A DNA stretch of 64,000 nt. Source: Streptomyces sp. NRRL F-6131. Lineage in GTDB: Bacteria; Actinomycetota; Actinomycetes; Streptomycetales; Streptomycetaceae. The stretch lies in the NCBI GenBank assembly GCA_000719695.1, contig JOHN01000016.1, positions 1-64,000 of the forward strand. Direction: 5' to 3'. The position numbers were made by a program, and so were the translations under genes. The notes under the pieces are model-generated. The model saw only the letters and a list, made by a program, of their open reading frames with translations. It made no database searches and was not told the DNA's origin. This document shows, one piece after another, positions 37,539 to 45,717 of the stretch. Position 1 is the stretch's first letter. Each line of letters opens with the position of its first letter.

Positions 37539-37567
37539 ATTCAGAAACTTGCAGCAAGCTCTTGCAG
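37539..37567 (-). promoter_or_regulatory. MalR-type operator between the cyclase operon and the aglA remnant
   Basis: It holds two CTTGCAG copies (37548-37554, 37561-37567) and ATTCAGAAACTTGCAGCAAG (37539-37558). Read on the cyclase strand this is CTTGCTGCAAGTTTCTGAAT, matching the malE site base for base at 16 of 20 positions. It could serve both divergent genes. Confidence 0.7.
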
Positions 37568-37759
37568 TGATCTCGGGCCGGTGGAAGCATCGTGTGCGTG
37601 CATCACCCTCGCGTCGTGGACGAGGGGGTGACGGCCTCGTACGGCGGACACGCCCGGCCCGCGTGCCAGTCCGGAGCGTCGGAGCGGGTGCGGGAGTTCC
37701 GCCGGTCGCAGGCCGGCCTGATGTCCCGTCGCACCGACCGTCACCCGAGGAGCCATCCG

Positions 37760-39070
37760 ATGACCGCACCCACCACGGCGCCGGCACGCGCGCAGACTTC
37801 CCCGGACTGGAGGCAGGACGCCGTCGTCTACCAGGTCTACCCGCGCAGTTTCGCGGACAGCGACGGCGACGGCTGCGGCGATCTGGCCGGGATCCGCAGC
37901 CGGCTCGGCTACCTGCGGGACCTGGGCGTCGACGCGCTGTGGATCTCGCCGTTCTACACCTCGCCCCAGGCCGACGGCGGCTACGACGTGGCCGACTACC
38001 GGGCCGTGGACCCGGCGTACGGCACCGTCGGTGACGCCGAGGCGCTGATCGCCGACGCCCACGCGCTCGGCCTGCGGGTCATCGTCGACATCGTCCCCAA
38101 CCACTGCTCGGACCAGCACCCGTGGTTCCTGCAGGCCCTGCGCGAAGGAACGGCGTCGCCGCTGCCCCAGCCGTCCAGGACGAGTTCCGCGCCATCCTGC
38201 GGTTCTGGCTCGACCTGGGCGCGGACGGCTTCCGCGTCGACGTCGCCCACGGCCTGGTCAAGGCCCCCGGCCTGCCCGACCTCGGCCGACACGAACAAGT
38301 CGGCCTGCTAGGAGAGAAGTTGGTCCCCTACTTCGACCAGGACGGCGTGCACGAGATCTATCGCTCGTGGCGCTCGCTGCTCGAGGAGTACCCGGGGCAG
38401 CGCATCGCCGTCGCGGAGGCCTGGGCCAAGTCCTTCGAACGCACCGCCCGCTACGTCCGGCCCGACGAGCTCCACCAGGCCTTCAACTTCAAATTCCTGA
38501 ACGCCCCCTGGGACGCCACCAGGCTGCGCGAACTGATCACCACCTCACTGGCGGCCATGCACGCCGTGGACGCCCCCACCACCTGGACACTCTCCAACCA
38601 CGACGTCGTACGGCACGCCAGCCGGTACGCCGAGGGCGACCCCGCCCGCGGACTGCGCCGGGCCCGGGCCGCCGCACTGCTGATGCTCGCCCTGCCCGGA
38701 TCCGCATACCTCTACCAGGGCGAGGAACTCGGCCTCCCCGAGGTCACCGACATCCCCGACGACATGCGCCGCGACGCGATCCGTCCTGGAGCTGTACCGC
38801 AGCGCACTGCGCATCCGCCGCACCGATCCCGCACTGGGAGCCGGCCGCTCCGTCGAGTGGCTCGACCTCGCCCCCGGGATACTCGCGTTCCGCCGCGACA
38901 GCGAGCAGGGCGCGCTGGTATGCACCGTCAACACCACGGGCGAACCGGTCACCGTCCCGACCGGCGGGCTCGGCACCCTGCTGCTGTCCTCCGCGGGACC
39001 GCAGGGCAGCCGAGAAGACGCCACTGCTCTTCTCGAGGCCGACAGCACCAGCTGGTGGCGCACCGCCTGA
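37760..39070 (+). pseudogene. aglA: Alpha-glucosidase (aglA) pseudogene with two internal deletions
   Basis: It starts well (GAGGAG site, [37 protein letters not shown]) and runs to VDIVPNHCSDQHPWFLQALREG near 38140. The frame then jumps to PAVQDEFRAILRFWLDLGAD, missing about 60 residues of domain B. The middle part still has the nucleophile region GFRVDVAHGL and WTLSNHDVVRHA but is in another phase. Near 38780 another block of about 55 residues is lost and the original frame resumes (ELYRSALRIRRTDPALGAGR...). The remaining span equals 437 codons against about 550 for the family. It is next to malR, where aglA is usually found. Confidence 0.88.
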
Positions 39071-39101
39071 CCCCGCGCCGCACGTACCGGGACCGGGCAG
39101 A

Positions 39102-39131
39102 CCGGTCGGGGTGCCGCGGCGCCCCGACCGG
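39102..39131. terminator. Hairpin between convergent aglA remnant and malR
   Basis: CCGGTCGGGGTGC (39102-39114) pairs with GCGCCCCGACCGG (39119-39131): 13-bp stem with one G-T pair and a 4-nt loop. It is placed to stop transcription from both sides. Confidence 0.75.
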
Positions 39132-39176
39132 CCGCACATCAGCAGACCGAACCGTGCAGCATGGGGAGGCTGCGGA

Positions 39177-40202
39177 TCAGTCCCGCCGGCGGGGCTTCGC
39201 GGTGGATCCGCGCACCACCAGCTCCGGCTGGAACACGAACTCCCCCCGCTGGGCCTGACCGCCCGCAACCTCCTCGAGCAGCGCCTCCACCGCCGCAGTC
39301 GCCATGGCCTCGACCGGCTGGCGGACCGTGGTCAGCGGCGGCTCAGTGAAGGCGATCAGCGGCGAGTCGTCGAAGCCGACCACCGAGACGTCGCGCGGCA
39401 CCGTCAGCCCCCGCTGACGAACGGCACGGATCGCCCCGAGTGCCATCAGGTCGCTGCCGCAGGCGATCGCTGTACACCCCTTGTCGAGCAGGACACCGGC
39501 GGCCGCGTGCCCTCCCTCGACGCTGAACAACGTGTGATGCACGAGGCCGGCAGCCTCCTCCTCGCGCACCCCCGTGAGGCTGTGCACCGCCGCGACAAAA
39601 CCCTCGATCTTGCGGACCGCGGGAACGAAGCGCTTCTGCCCTATCGCGAGACCGATCCGCTCGTGGCCGAGATCGACCAGGTGCTGGACCGCCATCCACA
39701 TCGCCGCCCGGTCGTCCGGCGAGATGAACGGCGCGTCGATCCTCTCGCTGTACCCGTTGATCAGGACGAACGGCACCCCACGACCGGCCAGCCGACCGTA
39801 CCGGCCGTGGTCCGCAGTTGTGTCCGCGTGCAGGCCGGACACGAAGACGATGCCCGACACACCCCGGTCGACCAACATCTCGACCAACTCGTCCTCGGTG
39901 GAACCGCCCGGAGTCTGGGTGCACAGTACTGGCGTGAAGCCGTGTCTGCTCAGCACCTGCTCGATCACCTGCGACAGCGCCGGGAAGATCGGGTTGCTCA
40001 GCTCCGGGGTGATCAATCCGATCAGGCCCGCACTACGTCGACGCAGCCGCACCGGTCGCTCGTAGCCGAGCACGTCCAGCGCCGCCAGCACGGCCTGCCT
40101 GGTGGCATCGGCAACGATCGCCTTGCCGTTGAGCACACGTGAAACGGTGGCCTCGCTCACCCCCGCCTGAGCCGCAATGTCCGCGAGCCGCACCGATGTC
40201 AT
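39177..40202 (-). CDS. malR: LacI-family transcriptional repressor MalR (Reg1)
   Basis: 341 residues. The N-terminal LacI helix-turn-helix reads LADIAAQAGVSEATVSRVLNG and the hinge helix region follows near LDVLGYERPVRLRRRSAG. The periplasmic-binding-protein-like effector domain (LVGLITPEL-type start, TPGGSTEDELVEMLVDRGVSGIVFVSGLHAD, SVVGFDDSPLIAFTEPPLTTVRQP) is characteristic of streptomycete MalR/Reg1, which represses malE and amylase genes until maltose or maltotriose is present. The start at ATG 40202 has no strong ribosome binding site. No MalR-type site was seen in its own upstream region. It is the obvious candidate to bind the six operators in the window. Confidence 0.92.
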   Translation of the reverse strand: MTSVRLADIAAQAGVSEATVSRVLNGKAIVADATRQAVLAALDVLGYERPVRLRRRSAGLIGLITPELSNPIFPALSQVIEQVLSRHGFTPVLCTQTPGGSTEDELVEMLVDRGVSGIVFVSGLHADTTADHGRYGRLAGRGVPFVLINGYSERIDAPFISPDDRAAMWMAVQHLVDLGHERIGLAIGQKRFVPAVRKIEGFVAAVHSLTGVREEEAAGLVHHTLFSVEGGHAAAGVLLDKGCTAIACGSDLMALGAIRAVRQRGLTVPRDVSVVGFDDSPLIAFTEPPLTTVRQPVEAMATAAVEALLEEVAGGQAQRGEFVFQPELVVRGSTAKPRRRD

Positions 40203-40499
40203 AACCACTGAGGGTATTGCATGCGCGCAGTCCTCACCGGCCGCTTCCCTCCACGTTTCCTGCGACAATGCCCTGGTGTTCGGCCGCGTCGCCCCAGCGC
40301 CTCCTGAACACCGGCCCACACCGAGGCCCGGCGGGCCACGCCCTCCTCGGCCTGTCACTGTGCGCCGGACCTTGCGCCGGCGGAGGACCGCCCTTGGGGA
40401 CCAAGGGCTGCGCGTCAGGCGAGGGCCAGGTCGATCAGCGGCAGCCGTACCGGCCCGGGGGATGGGCCGTTCGCTGATCGTGCTGATGCCTCATGGGTC
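40203..40499. other. Intergenic stretch between malR and the transposase remnant
   Basis: About 300 bp with no gene that can be supported. It holds the malR 5' region and the truncated left side of the insertion sequence. Confidence 0.5.
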
Positions 40500-40784
40500 T
40501 TCGTGGTGGGCTACAGCTCGCGCAAGCTCCGCACCCACCTGCGCCAACGCGGCATCCCGCACACCATCACCGAACGAATCGACCAGGCAACCGGCCGCCT
40601 CAACGGAGGCTCACACGATGGCCGCCCACCCACCTTCGATCGCAACACCTGCCGGCTCCGCAACGTCGTCGAACGCTGCTTCGACAGGCTCAAGCAATGG
40701 CGGGGCCTGGCCACCCGCTACGACAGGACCCGCGAGTCCTCCCGGGCCACCGTCACCATCGCGTCGATCCTGCTCTGGAGTTGA
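40500..40784 (+). pseudogene. C-terminal fragment of an IS5-type (DDE) transposase
   Basis: About 94 codons: GYSSRKLRTHLRQRGIPHTI, then GGRPPTFDRNTC-like segment and RRNVVERCF-like NVVERCFDRLKQWRGLATRYD, ending ILLWS at a TGA. This is the C-terminal third of IS5/IS1647-group transposases, including the last catalytic Glu (VVERCF). The N-terminal two catalytic Asp are missing, so it is inactive. The left boundary is abrupt near 40500. Confidence 0.85.
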
Positions 40785-40799
40785 TCTTTGAAGACGGAG

Positions 40800-41396
40800 C
40801 CTGACAAGCTCGTGCATGGGCGGCTCCGGGGGATATCCATGGTGCCTCACGTACCTCAGATCGGGCTCGTTCCACCTGGCCTGGATGACGATCACCGACC
40901 CGCCCGGCTCGATCCGGGTCAGGAGAACGACCTGCCACCACTCCCACAACTTCCTTCGCATCGTGGGGCTCTGCGCGTCCACGTCGTCCTTGATCGGGTC
41001 GTCGACGATCGCCAGGTGCGCACCCTTGCCGGTGGGGCCGTAGCCGACCCCGGCCGCGAACAACCCGCCCTCCTTCGAGGCGATGTCAAACCTGTTCGCG
41101 GCCCTGCTGCCGGGGCGGAGCTGCAGGCCGAGCTGGTCACCCCACGTCGTGGTCGCATCCCTGATCCACCGGCCGTGGTCGTCCGCCAGGTCGGAAGAGT
41201 ACGAGGCGATCATCACCCGGTGGTCCGGCCGCTGGAGCAGGTACCACAGCGGCGCCCACCGCGCGGCCCGCCGGCTCTCGCCGTGCCGCGGTGGCATCGT
41301 CAACAGCAAGCGAATCGCTTCTCCCGCCGCGATCCTGCGGAACGCGTCGTCGATCAAGTCCAAGTACGCGGCCTGCATCAGCCTCCGACGCACCAT
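40800..41396 (-). pseudogene. Phage terminase large subunit fragment
   Basis: About 199 codons from MVRRRLMQAAYLDLIDDAFR to PEPPMHELVR, where the frame runs into the insertion-sequence remnant. It has the ATPase part of a terminase: LLLTMPPRHGES at the Walker A position (Glu replaces the essential Lys of HGKS), YSSDLADDHGRWIRD, GKGAHLAIVDDPIKDD as Walker B and WWQVVLLTRIEPGGSVIVIQARWNE. The C-terminal nuclease is absent. Most likely a decayed prophage piece interrupted by the transposon. Confidence 0.82.
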
Positions 41397-41423
41397 CCCT
41401 GAGGAGCCGACCCAGCAGTGAAA

Positions 41424-41455
41424 TGGTTTAGACCAATGAGCTGACGACACGTCAG
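41424..41455. promoter_or_regulatory. Two adjacent palindromes, one DasR/chitinase-box-like
   Basis: TGGTTTAGACCA (41424-41435) differs by one base from the DasR-responsive element core TGGTCTAGACCA. CTGACG-ACA-CGTCAG (41441-41455) is a second perfect repeat. No intact gene follows directly on either strand, so they may be leftovers of a lost promoter. Confidence 0.35.
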
Positions 41456-41656
41456 TAAAGTCAGCAATTGGTCAGCATTGATCCGACCGAACGCTGTCAC
41501 AGGCGCTCACACCTGAGAAATCAGAGGCTTCCGTCCGGGGCGCCGAGACCACACTTCAGGCCACTCGGCCACTGACGCACGGCACCCTTCGGCAAGTCGT
41601 CGCAGCACCAGAGACGACCAGCCTCCCGCAGGCCCGAACGGATACATTTCCGCAGG

Positions 41657-42613
41657 TCAGCGCACTCGCCCGCGCGCCTTCAGGGGGATGTCGGGGAGGG
41701 TTGGGGCATGGAGGCGGGCGCCGTCGTAACCGTGCACTTCGCCGAAGCGAAGGCCCTTTTCCCAGTCGTTCCGTGCTTGTACGATCTCCTCACCGGATCG
41801 GCCGATGAAGTTCCACCACATGACGAGCTTCTCGTCGAAGGGTTCGCCGCCGAGGAGGAGGAAGGAGGCGTCGGTGTCGGCGTGGAGGGGGAGGTCGCGG
41901 CGGGCGGTGCCGAGGTAGAGCATGGCGCCGGGGTCGAGGGGGACGCCGTCGACGGTGGTGCGGCCGGACATGGTGAGGACGGCGTACTCGAAGTCGGGGT
42001 CGAGGGGCAGGCGCAGGTCGGTGCCGGCGGTGAGGGTGAGGTCGGCGCCGACGAGGGGGGTGTGGGTGGTGCCGGGGGAGGTGGCGCCGTCGAGGGTGCC
42101 GAGGATGACGGTGGCGTGCAGGCCCGGGGCGGTGACGGTGGGCAGGTCGGCGTGGTGTTCGAAGGCGGGTTCGCGGTGGCGGTGGGCGTCGGGGAGGGCC
42201 ACCCAGAGCTGGGCTCCGTGCAGGAGGGGGGCGTGCGGGCGGGGGGACTCCTCGGAGTGGGAGATCGCCCGGCCGGAGGTCATCAGGCCGAGTTCGCGCG
42301 GGCGCACGGTCTGCAGGCTGCCGAGGCTGTCGCGGTGCAGGACCTCGCCCGCGTGCAGCCAGCTGACCGTCTGCAGGCCCATGTGGGGGTGCGGCGGCAC
42401 CTGCATCCCTGGCTCGTCCGCGATGTCGTCCGGGCCGTAGTGGTCGACGAACGCCCAGGCGCCGACCATCCGGCGGCCCAGATTGGGGAGCAGTCGGCGG
42501 ACGACCGTGCTGCCGCCGAGGGCGGTCTCGCGCGGGGCGAGGAGTTCGTGGACGGGGCCGCCCGGGGTGTCGGCGCGGCCGCCGCGGACGGTGCCGGGGT
42601 GGTGGTCAGGCAT
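41657..42613 (-). CDS. Pirin family protein
   Basis: 318 residues, bicupin of the pirin family. N-terminal LGRRMVGAWAFVDHYGPDDI and metal-site VPPHPHMGLQTVSWLHAGEVLHRDSLG with the conserved His, His, Glu/His set. PRELGLMTSGRAISHSEESP is a pirin signature. Such proteins act as quercetinases or iron-dependent regulatory cofactors. ATG 42613 with GGAG upstream is chosen; ATG 42634 is in frame too. The start overlaps the OsmC stop by 8 bp, giving a three-gene operon with OsmC and GNAT. Confidence 0.93.
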   Translation of the reverse strand: MPDHHPGTVRGGRADTPGGPVHELLAPRETALGGSTVVRRLLPNLGRRMVGAWAFVDHYGPDDIADEPGMQVPPHPHMGLQTVSWLHAGEVLHRDSLGSLQTVRPRELGLMTSGRAISHSEESPRPHAPLLHGAQLWVALPDAHRHREPAFEHHADLPTVTAPGLHATVILGTLDGATSPGTTHTPLVGADLTLTAGTDLRLPLDPDFEYAVLTMSGRTTVDGVPLDPGAMLYLGTARRDLPLHADTDASFLLLGGEPFDEKLVMWWNFIGRSGEEIVQARNDWEKGLRFGEVHGYDGARLHAPTLPDIPLKARGRVR

Positions 42614-43121
42614 GGGGGGCTCCGTTTCCGGCACTCGTGTCGATGGAGGTGTGGGAGGTGTGGGAGGTGTGGGAGGCGCGCGGGGTGGCCGGGATGATGG
42701 GGGTGCCGGCGGAGACGGCGCGGGTGACCGGGGTCCGGTCGGCGATGTCGAGCAGGCGGGCGCGCTGGGCGTCGTCGAGGTCGCCGTCGAGGTCGATCCG
42801 GCGGGTGATGCGGACGGCCTTCTCCGGGCCCTTCTCGTAGCCGAGGTGGACGCGCACGGTGGTCAGCGGCCACTGCTTGCGCTGGGCGTACATCCGCAGG
42901 GTGATCGCGGTGCACGAGCCGAGGGCGGAGAGCAGCAGGCCGACGGGGGTGGTGGCGGTGTCGGCGCCGCCGGCGGACTCGGGCTCGTCGGCGGTCAGCC
43001 GGTGGCGGCCGGAGCGGATGTCGATGCGGTAGTCGTCGGCGGTGCTGGTGGCGACGGCGGCCGCGGCGCGGACGAAGCCGGCCTCGCCTTCCGGGGCTCC
43101 CCCGGCCACTGCGGCGGTCAC
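42606..43121 (-). CDS. OsmC-family protein
   Basis: 171 residues. OsmC/Ohr fold with the conserved Cys in LLLSALGSCTAITLRMYAQRK and the beta-sheet YRIDIRSGRHRLTADEP. The second catalytic Cys is not evident, so peroxidase activity is doubtful (YhfA-like subgroup). The end has a Ser/His/Thr tandem tail (ASHTSHTSHTS). Four-base overlap with the GNAT gene (43118-43121). Confidence 0.9.
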   Translation of the reverse strand: MTAAVAGGAPEGEAGFVRAAAAVATSTADDYRIDIRSGRHRLTADEPESAGGADTATTPVGLLLSALGSCTAITLRMYAQRKQWPLTTVRVHLGYEKGPEKAVRITRRIDLDGDLDDAQRARLLDIADRTPVTRAVSAGTPIIPATPRASHTSHTSHTSIDTSAGNGAPHA

Positions 43122-43426
43122 AGGCCGAACCGCTCGTGCTGGGCGGCCGGGACGAGGTCGTGGTACTCCGGGTGCTTGGTCAGCCAGCCGCGGATGAAGG
43201 GGCAGTACGGGAGGACGACCAGCTCGTGGGTGCGGGCGTCGTCGAGCGCGGCGCGGGCGAGGACGCCGCCGAGGCCCTGGCCGCCGAAGCGCGGGTCGAT
43301 CTCGGTGTGGATGAAGGCGATCTCGTTCTCGTGGCGGTTGTACTCGGCGAATCCGGCGAGGTCACCGTCGGAGATGATCTCGTAGCGGGACTTCTCGGGG
43401 TTGTCGGCGACGGTCGTCGTCGTCAT
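43118..43426 (-). CDS. Small GNAT-type N-acetyltransferase (YjdJ-like)
   Basis: 102 residues, the one-domain acetyltransferase of the YjdJ type: FAEYNRHENEIAFIHTEIDPRFGGQGLGGVLARAALDD carries the acetyl-CoA pyrophosphate loop (GGQGLGG), then VVLPYCPFIRGWLTKHPEY. The ATG at 43426 with GAGGAGC upstream fits the family length. The region upstream (43460-43485) is unusually A+T-rich and probably holds the promoter for the GNAT-OsmC-pirin operon. Confidence 0.92.
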   Translation of the reverse strand: MTTTTVADNPEKSRYEIISDGDLAGFAEYNRHENEIAFIHTEIDPRFGGQGLGGVLARAALDDARTHELVVLPYCPFIRGWLTKHPEYHDLVPAAQHERFGL

Positions 43427-43492
43427 CGCGTGCTCCTCGGGGTCGGACCCTGGCGTCGGAGTTAATTTATCATTCAACTAACAGTGGATCAA

Positions 43493-43518
43493 GACCGCCG
43501 GACGGGTATCCGGCGGTC
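43493..43518 (-). terminator. Hairpin terminator after the Pro/Ala-rich protein gene
   Basis: GACCGCCGGA and TCCGGCGGTC form a perfect 10-bp stem with a 6-nt loop, 18 bp past the stop of the gene at 43537. Confidence 0.7.
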
Positions 43519-43536
43519 GGGGCCTCGGGCGAGAGC

Positions 43537-44256
43537 TCAGGAGAGCGTGATCGGCGGGGGCAGCGGGTGGCAGCCGTCCCAGGAGGCCGTCTGACCGGGC
43601 GGGCAGGACACGGGGCGGGGCGGCAGGGTCGGGACCGGGCGCGGCGGCACGGTCCACTGCGACGGGTCGGGGCCCTCGGCGGGGTCGGCGGGCGGCTTGG
43701 GGGACGCGGGCGGCGACTTGGGAGCGGCCGGGGCGGGCGGTGCGGCGGGTGCCGGAGGGGTGGCGGGAGCGGGCCCGGCGGGTGGGGCGGCCTTCGAGGG
43801 CGGCGCGGCCGGTCGCGGGGCGGCGGGCGTCGACGGGCGGGTGGCCGGTCGGGCGGCCGTCGGGGCGGCGGACGGGGCCGCCGGCTCGGGAGCGCCCTCG
43901 GCCTCGGACGTGACCGGGGCCGCCGGGGCGGCAGCCCGGGCCTCCGGTGCGGGCGGCTCCGCGGCGGCGGGCGTCGGGCCCGCCGACGCGGGTGCCTCCG
44001 GGGTCGGAGCGGCCGTCGGGGCGCCCGTCGGAGGGGCGGTGGTCGGAGGGACGGTCGGGGAGACGGTCGGCCAGCCCGTCGGGGCCGGTGCCGCGGTGCC
44101 CGATCCGCTCATCGCCCAGCCGCCCGCGCCGACGAGGGCGACGGCGCACAGGCCCGCCGCCACGCCGACGGCGATGCGCCTCCGAGCCGCGCCCTCCCTG
44201 TCGGCCCCGTCGCCCGCGGCCCCGCCCTGGTCCTGCTTCCGCCGCTCGTCCTGCAC
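43537..44256 (-). CDS. Membrane-anchored Pro/Ala-rich surface protein
   Basis: 239 residues. A charged cytoplasmic start (MQDERRKQDQGG) is followed by one membrane span (IAVGVAAGLCAVALVGAGGWA, about 28-48). A long Pro/Ala/Thr low-complexity stalk comes next, with a short terminal Cys pair (PVSCPPGQTASWDGCHPLPP). It resembles a wall-spanning stalk, perhaps displaying the C-terminal disulphide loop. I do not recognise a family. Flanking genes do not point to a role. Confidence 0.65.
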   Translation of the reverse strand: MQDERRKQDQGGAAGDGADREGAARRRIAVGVAAGLCAVALVGAGGWAMSGSGTAAPAPTGWPTVSPTVPPTTAPPTGAPTAAPTPEAPASAGPTPAAAEPPAPEARAAAPAAPVTSEAEGAPEPAAPSAAPTAARPATRPSTPAAPRPAAPPSKAAPPAGPAPATPPAPAAPPAPAAPKSPPASPKPPADPAEGPDPSQWTVPPRPVPTLPPRPVSCPPGQTASWDGCHPLPPPITLS

Positions 44257-44334
44257 CGCGCCCGCCCACCCTGTTCGATCGTCGTTCGGAATGCGCGGAT
44301 GCTAGCAGTGCCCACGAACAGTGCTGCGGGCACG

Positions 44335-45594
44335 TCAGTCCTGCGCGCACCGGGCGGTGCTGACGTCGGCGTGCCCAGCGCCGCCGCGCCGCAGGCCCGG
44401 CGCGAGGAGCGCGGTGACGGCCAGCGAGGCGGCGGCGGTCCCGGCCATCGCGGTGGCGGCGGAGGCCAGTTCGGCCAGCGCACCGGCCGCCGCCGCGCCG
44501 ACCCCCTGCAGGGCGAGCATCCCGGAGCTGTGCAGCCCGAGTGCCTGCCCGCTCAGTTCCGGCGGGGTCAGCGCCACCAGCCGTTCCTGCAGCAACAGCC
44601 CCGCCGCGTACCCGACGGTGGCCACCGCGACCAGGGCCGCCGCGACCGGCAGGCCCGGCTCCAGCGCGAAGCCCAGGTACGGCACGGCGAGCAGCACGCA
44701 CAGCGGGACGGCCAACCGCTCCCGCCACCGGGCGGGCAGCACCCGGCCGGCGAGGACGTCCCCGACCAGCATGCCGAACGCCCCGACGGCGAACAGCAGG
44801 CCGGCCGCGTCCGGCCGGTACGGCACGTAGAGCGCCTCGACGCCCACGATCAGCCCGTTCGGCACCCACACCGCGAGATAGAGGACGCGGCGCGGGGCCG
44901 AGGACCAGAGCCGCGCGTTGGCCCGCCACGTCCCGGCGACGGACGGCCGCCCGGCGGCCCGGGGCGCTCGGCGCCGCAGCCCGGCGCGGGCCACCCCGGC
45001 GGACAGCAGGTGCAGGGCGGCGGCGGTGAGCAGGGCGCCGGACGGCCCGAGGGCGGCCACCAGGGCGCCGCCTACCGCGAAGCCGCCGATCTGGACGAGA
45101 CCCGCGGCCAGGTTGAGGGCGGAACGGCCCAGCAGGTAGCCGTCGCGGTCCGACGGGTCGCCGTCCGGGTCACCGTCCGGGTCACCGTCCGGGTCGCCGT
45201 CCGGGCGCAGCAGGTCGTACAGCAGCCCGTAGCGCACCCCGCCGCCCGCCGCGCCCGCCACCCCGAGGGCGAGCAGCACCGGGAACAGCGCCCCCGTCGG
45301 CAGACCGGGCACCGCCTGCGCGGCGGTGCCGAGGGCGAGCAGCGCGCCGAGCCCGGTGAGTGCGGCGCGCGGTGGGAGCCGGTCGGCGGCCGAGAGGACG
45401 GTGGCCGCGCCGAGCAGTTGGGCGAAGGCGGGGCCGAACATGGCGAGCGCGGCGAGCAGCGGCGAGTCGGTCAGCCGGAACACCAGGACGCCGAGCGCCA
45501 GTCCGGCTACCGTCTGGGCCGCGGTCTGGGCGGCGGAGAACAGGAACAGCGCGGTGAACTCGCGCTCGCGGAACAGCTCTCGATAGGTGCGCAT
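44335..45594 (-). CDS. MFS transporter
   Basis: 419 residues, about 11-12 membrane spans, with MFS-type loop 2-3 (ATVLSAADRLPPRAALTGLGALLAL). The central loop has an in-frame tandem expansion PDGDPDGDPDGDPSD from a 12-bp DNA repeat (45150-45200). The start at MRTYRELFRER (45594) suits the macrolide-efflux/DHA3-like group. It diverges from the ArsR-type regulator at 45718, a common regulator-pump pairing, so it may be controlled by that protein. Confidence 0.88.
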   Translation of the reverse strand: MRTYRELFREREFTALFLFSAAQTAAQTVAGLALGVLVFRLTDSPLLAALAMFGPAFAQLLGAATVLSAADRLPPRAALTGLGALLALGTAAQAVPGLPTGALFPVLLALGVAGAAGGGVRYGLLYDLLRPDGDPDGDPDGDPDGDPSDRDGYLLGRSALNLAAGLVQIGGFAVGGALVAALGPSGALLTAAALHLLSAGVARAGLRRRAPRAAGRPSVAGTWRANARLWSSAPRRVLYLAVWVPNGLIVGVEALYVPYRPDAAGLLFAVGAFGMLVGDVLAGRVLPARWRERLAVPLCVLLAVPYLGFALEPGLPVAAALVAVATVGYAAGLLLQERLVALTPPELSGQALGLHSSGMLALQGVGAAAAGALAELASAATAMAGTAAASLAVTALLAPGLRRGGAGHADVSTARCAQD

Positions 45595-45631
45595 GCGGCC
45601 GAGCCTTTCCGGCGCGGGCGGCGGGGCGTTA

Positions 45632-45690
45632 GCTTTTCGCCGGGGCGCGAAAGCCCGGAGCGCGAAAGGCCGGAGCGCGAAAGGCCTGGC
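45632..45690. promoter_or_regulatory. Inverted repeat plus 15-bp tandem repeats between MFS pump and regulator
   Basis: GCTTTTCGC and GCGAAAGC face each other (45632-45654). GGAGCGCGAAAGGCC-type 15-bp units follow three times to 45690, each carrying GCGCGAAAG. They lie in the divergent intergenic region and could be binding sites for the ArsR-type regulator. Confidence 0.45.
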
Positions 45691-45717
45691 GTGAGAGTTG
45701 ACGGGGAGGCGCGGGGC

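Noticed and set aside
37760..39070. Sequencing frameshift as explanation for the broken alpha-glucosidase
   Set aside because: A simple indel would not remove about 60 and 55 residues at the two breakpoints; the N- and C-terminal parts share a frame, which fits two true deletions.
40217..40477. Short frame directly upstream of malR on the plus strand
   Set aside because: It has a weak ribosome binding site and a composition typical of noncoding G+C-rich DNA; it overlaps the malR 5' region.
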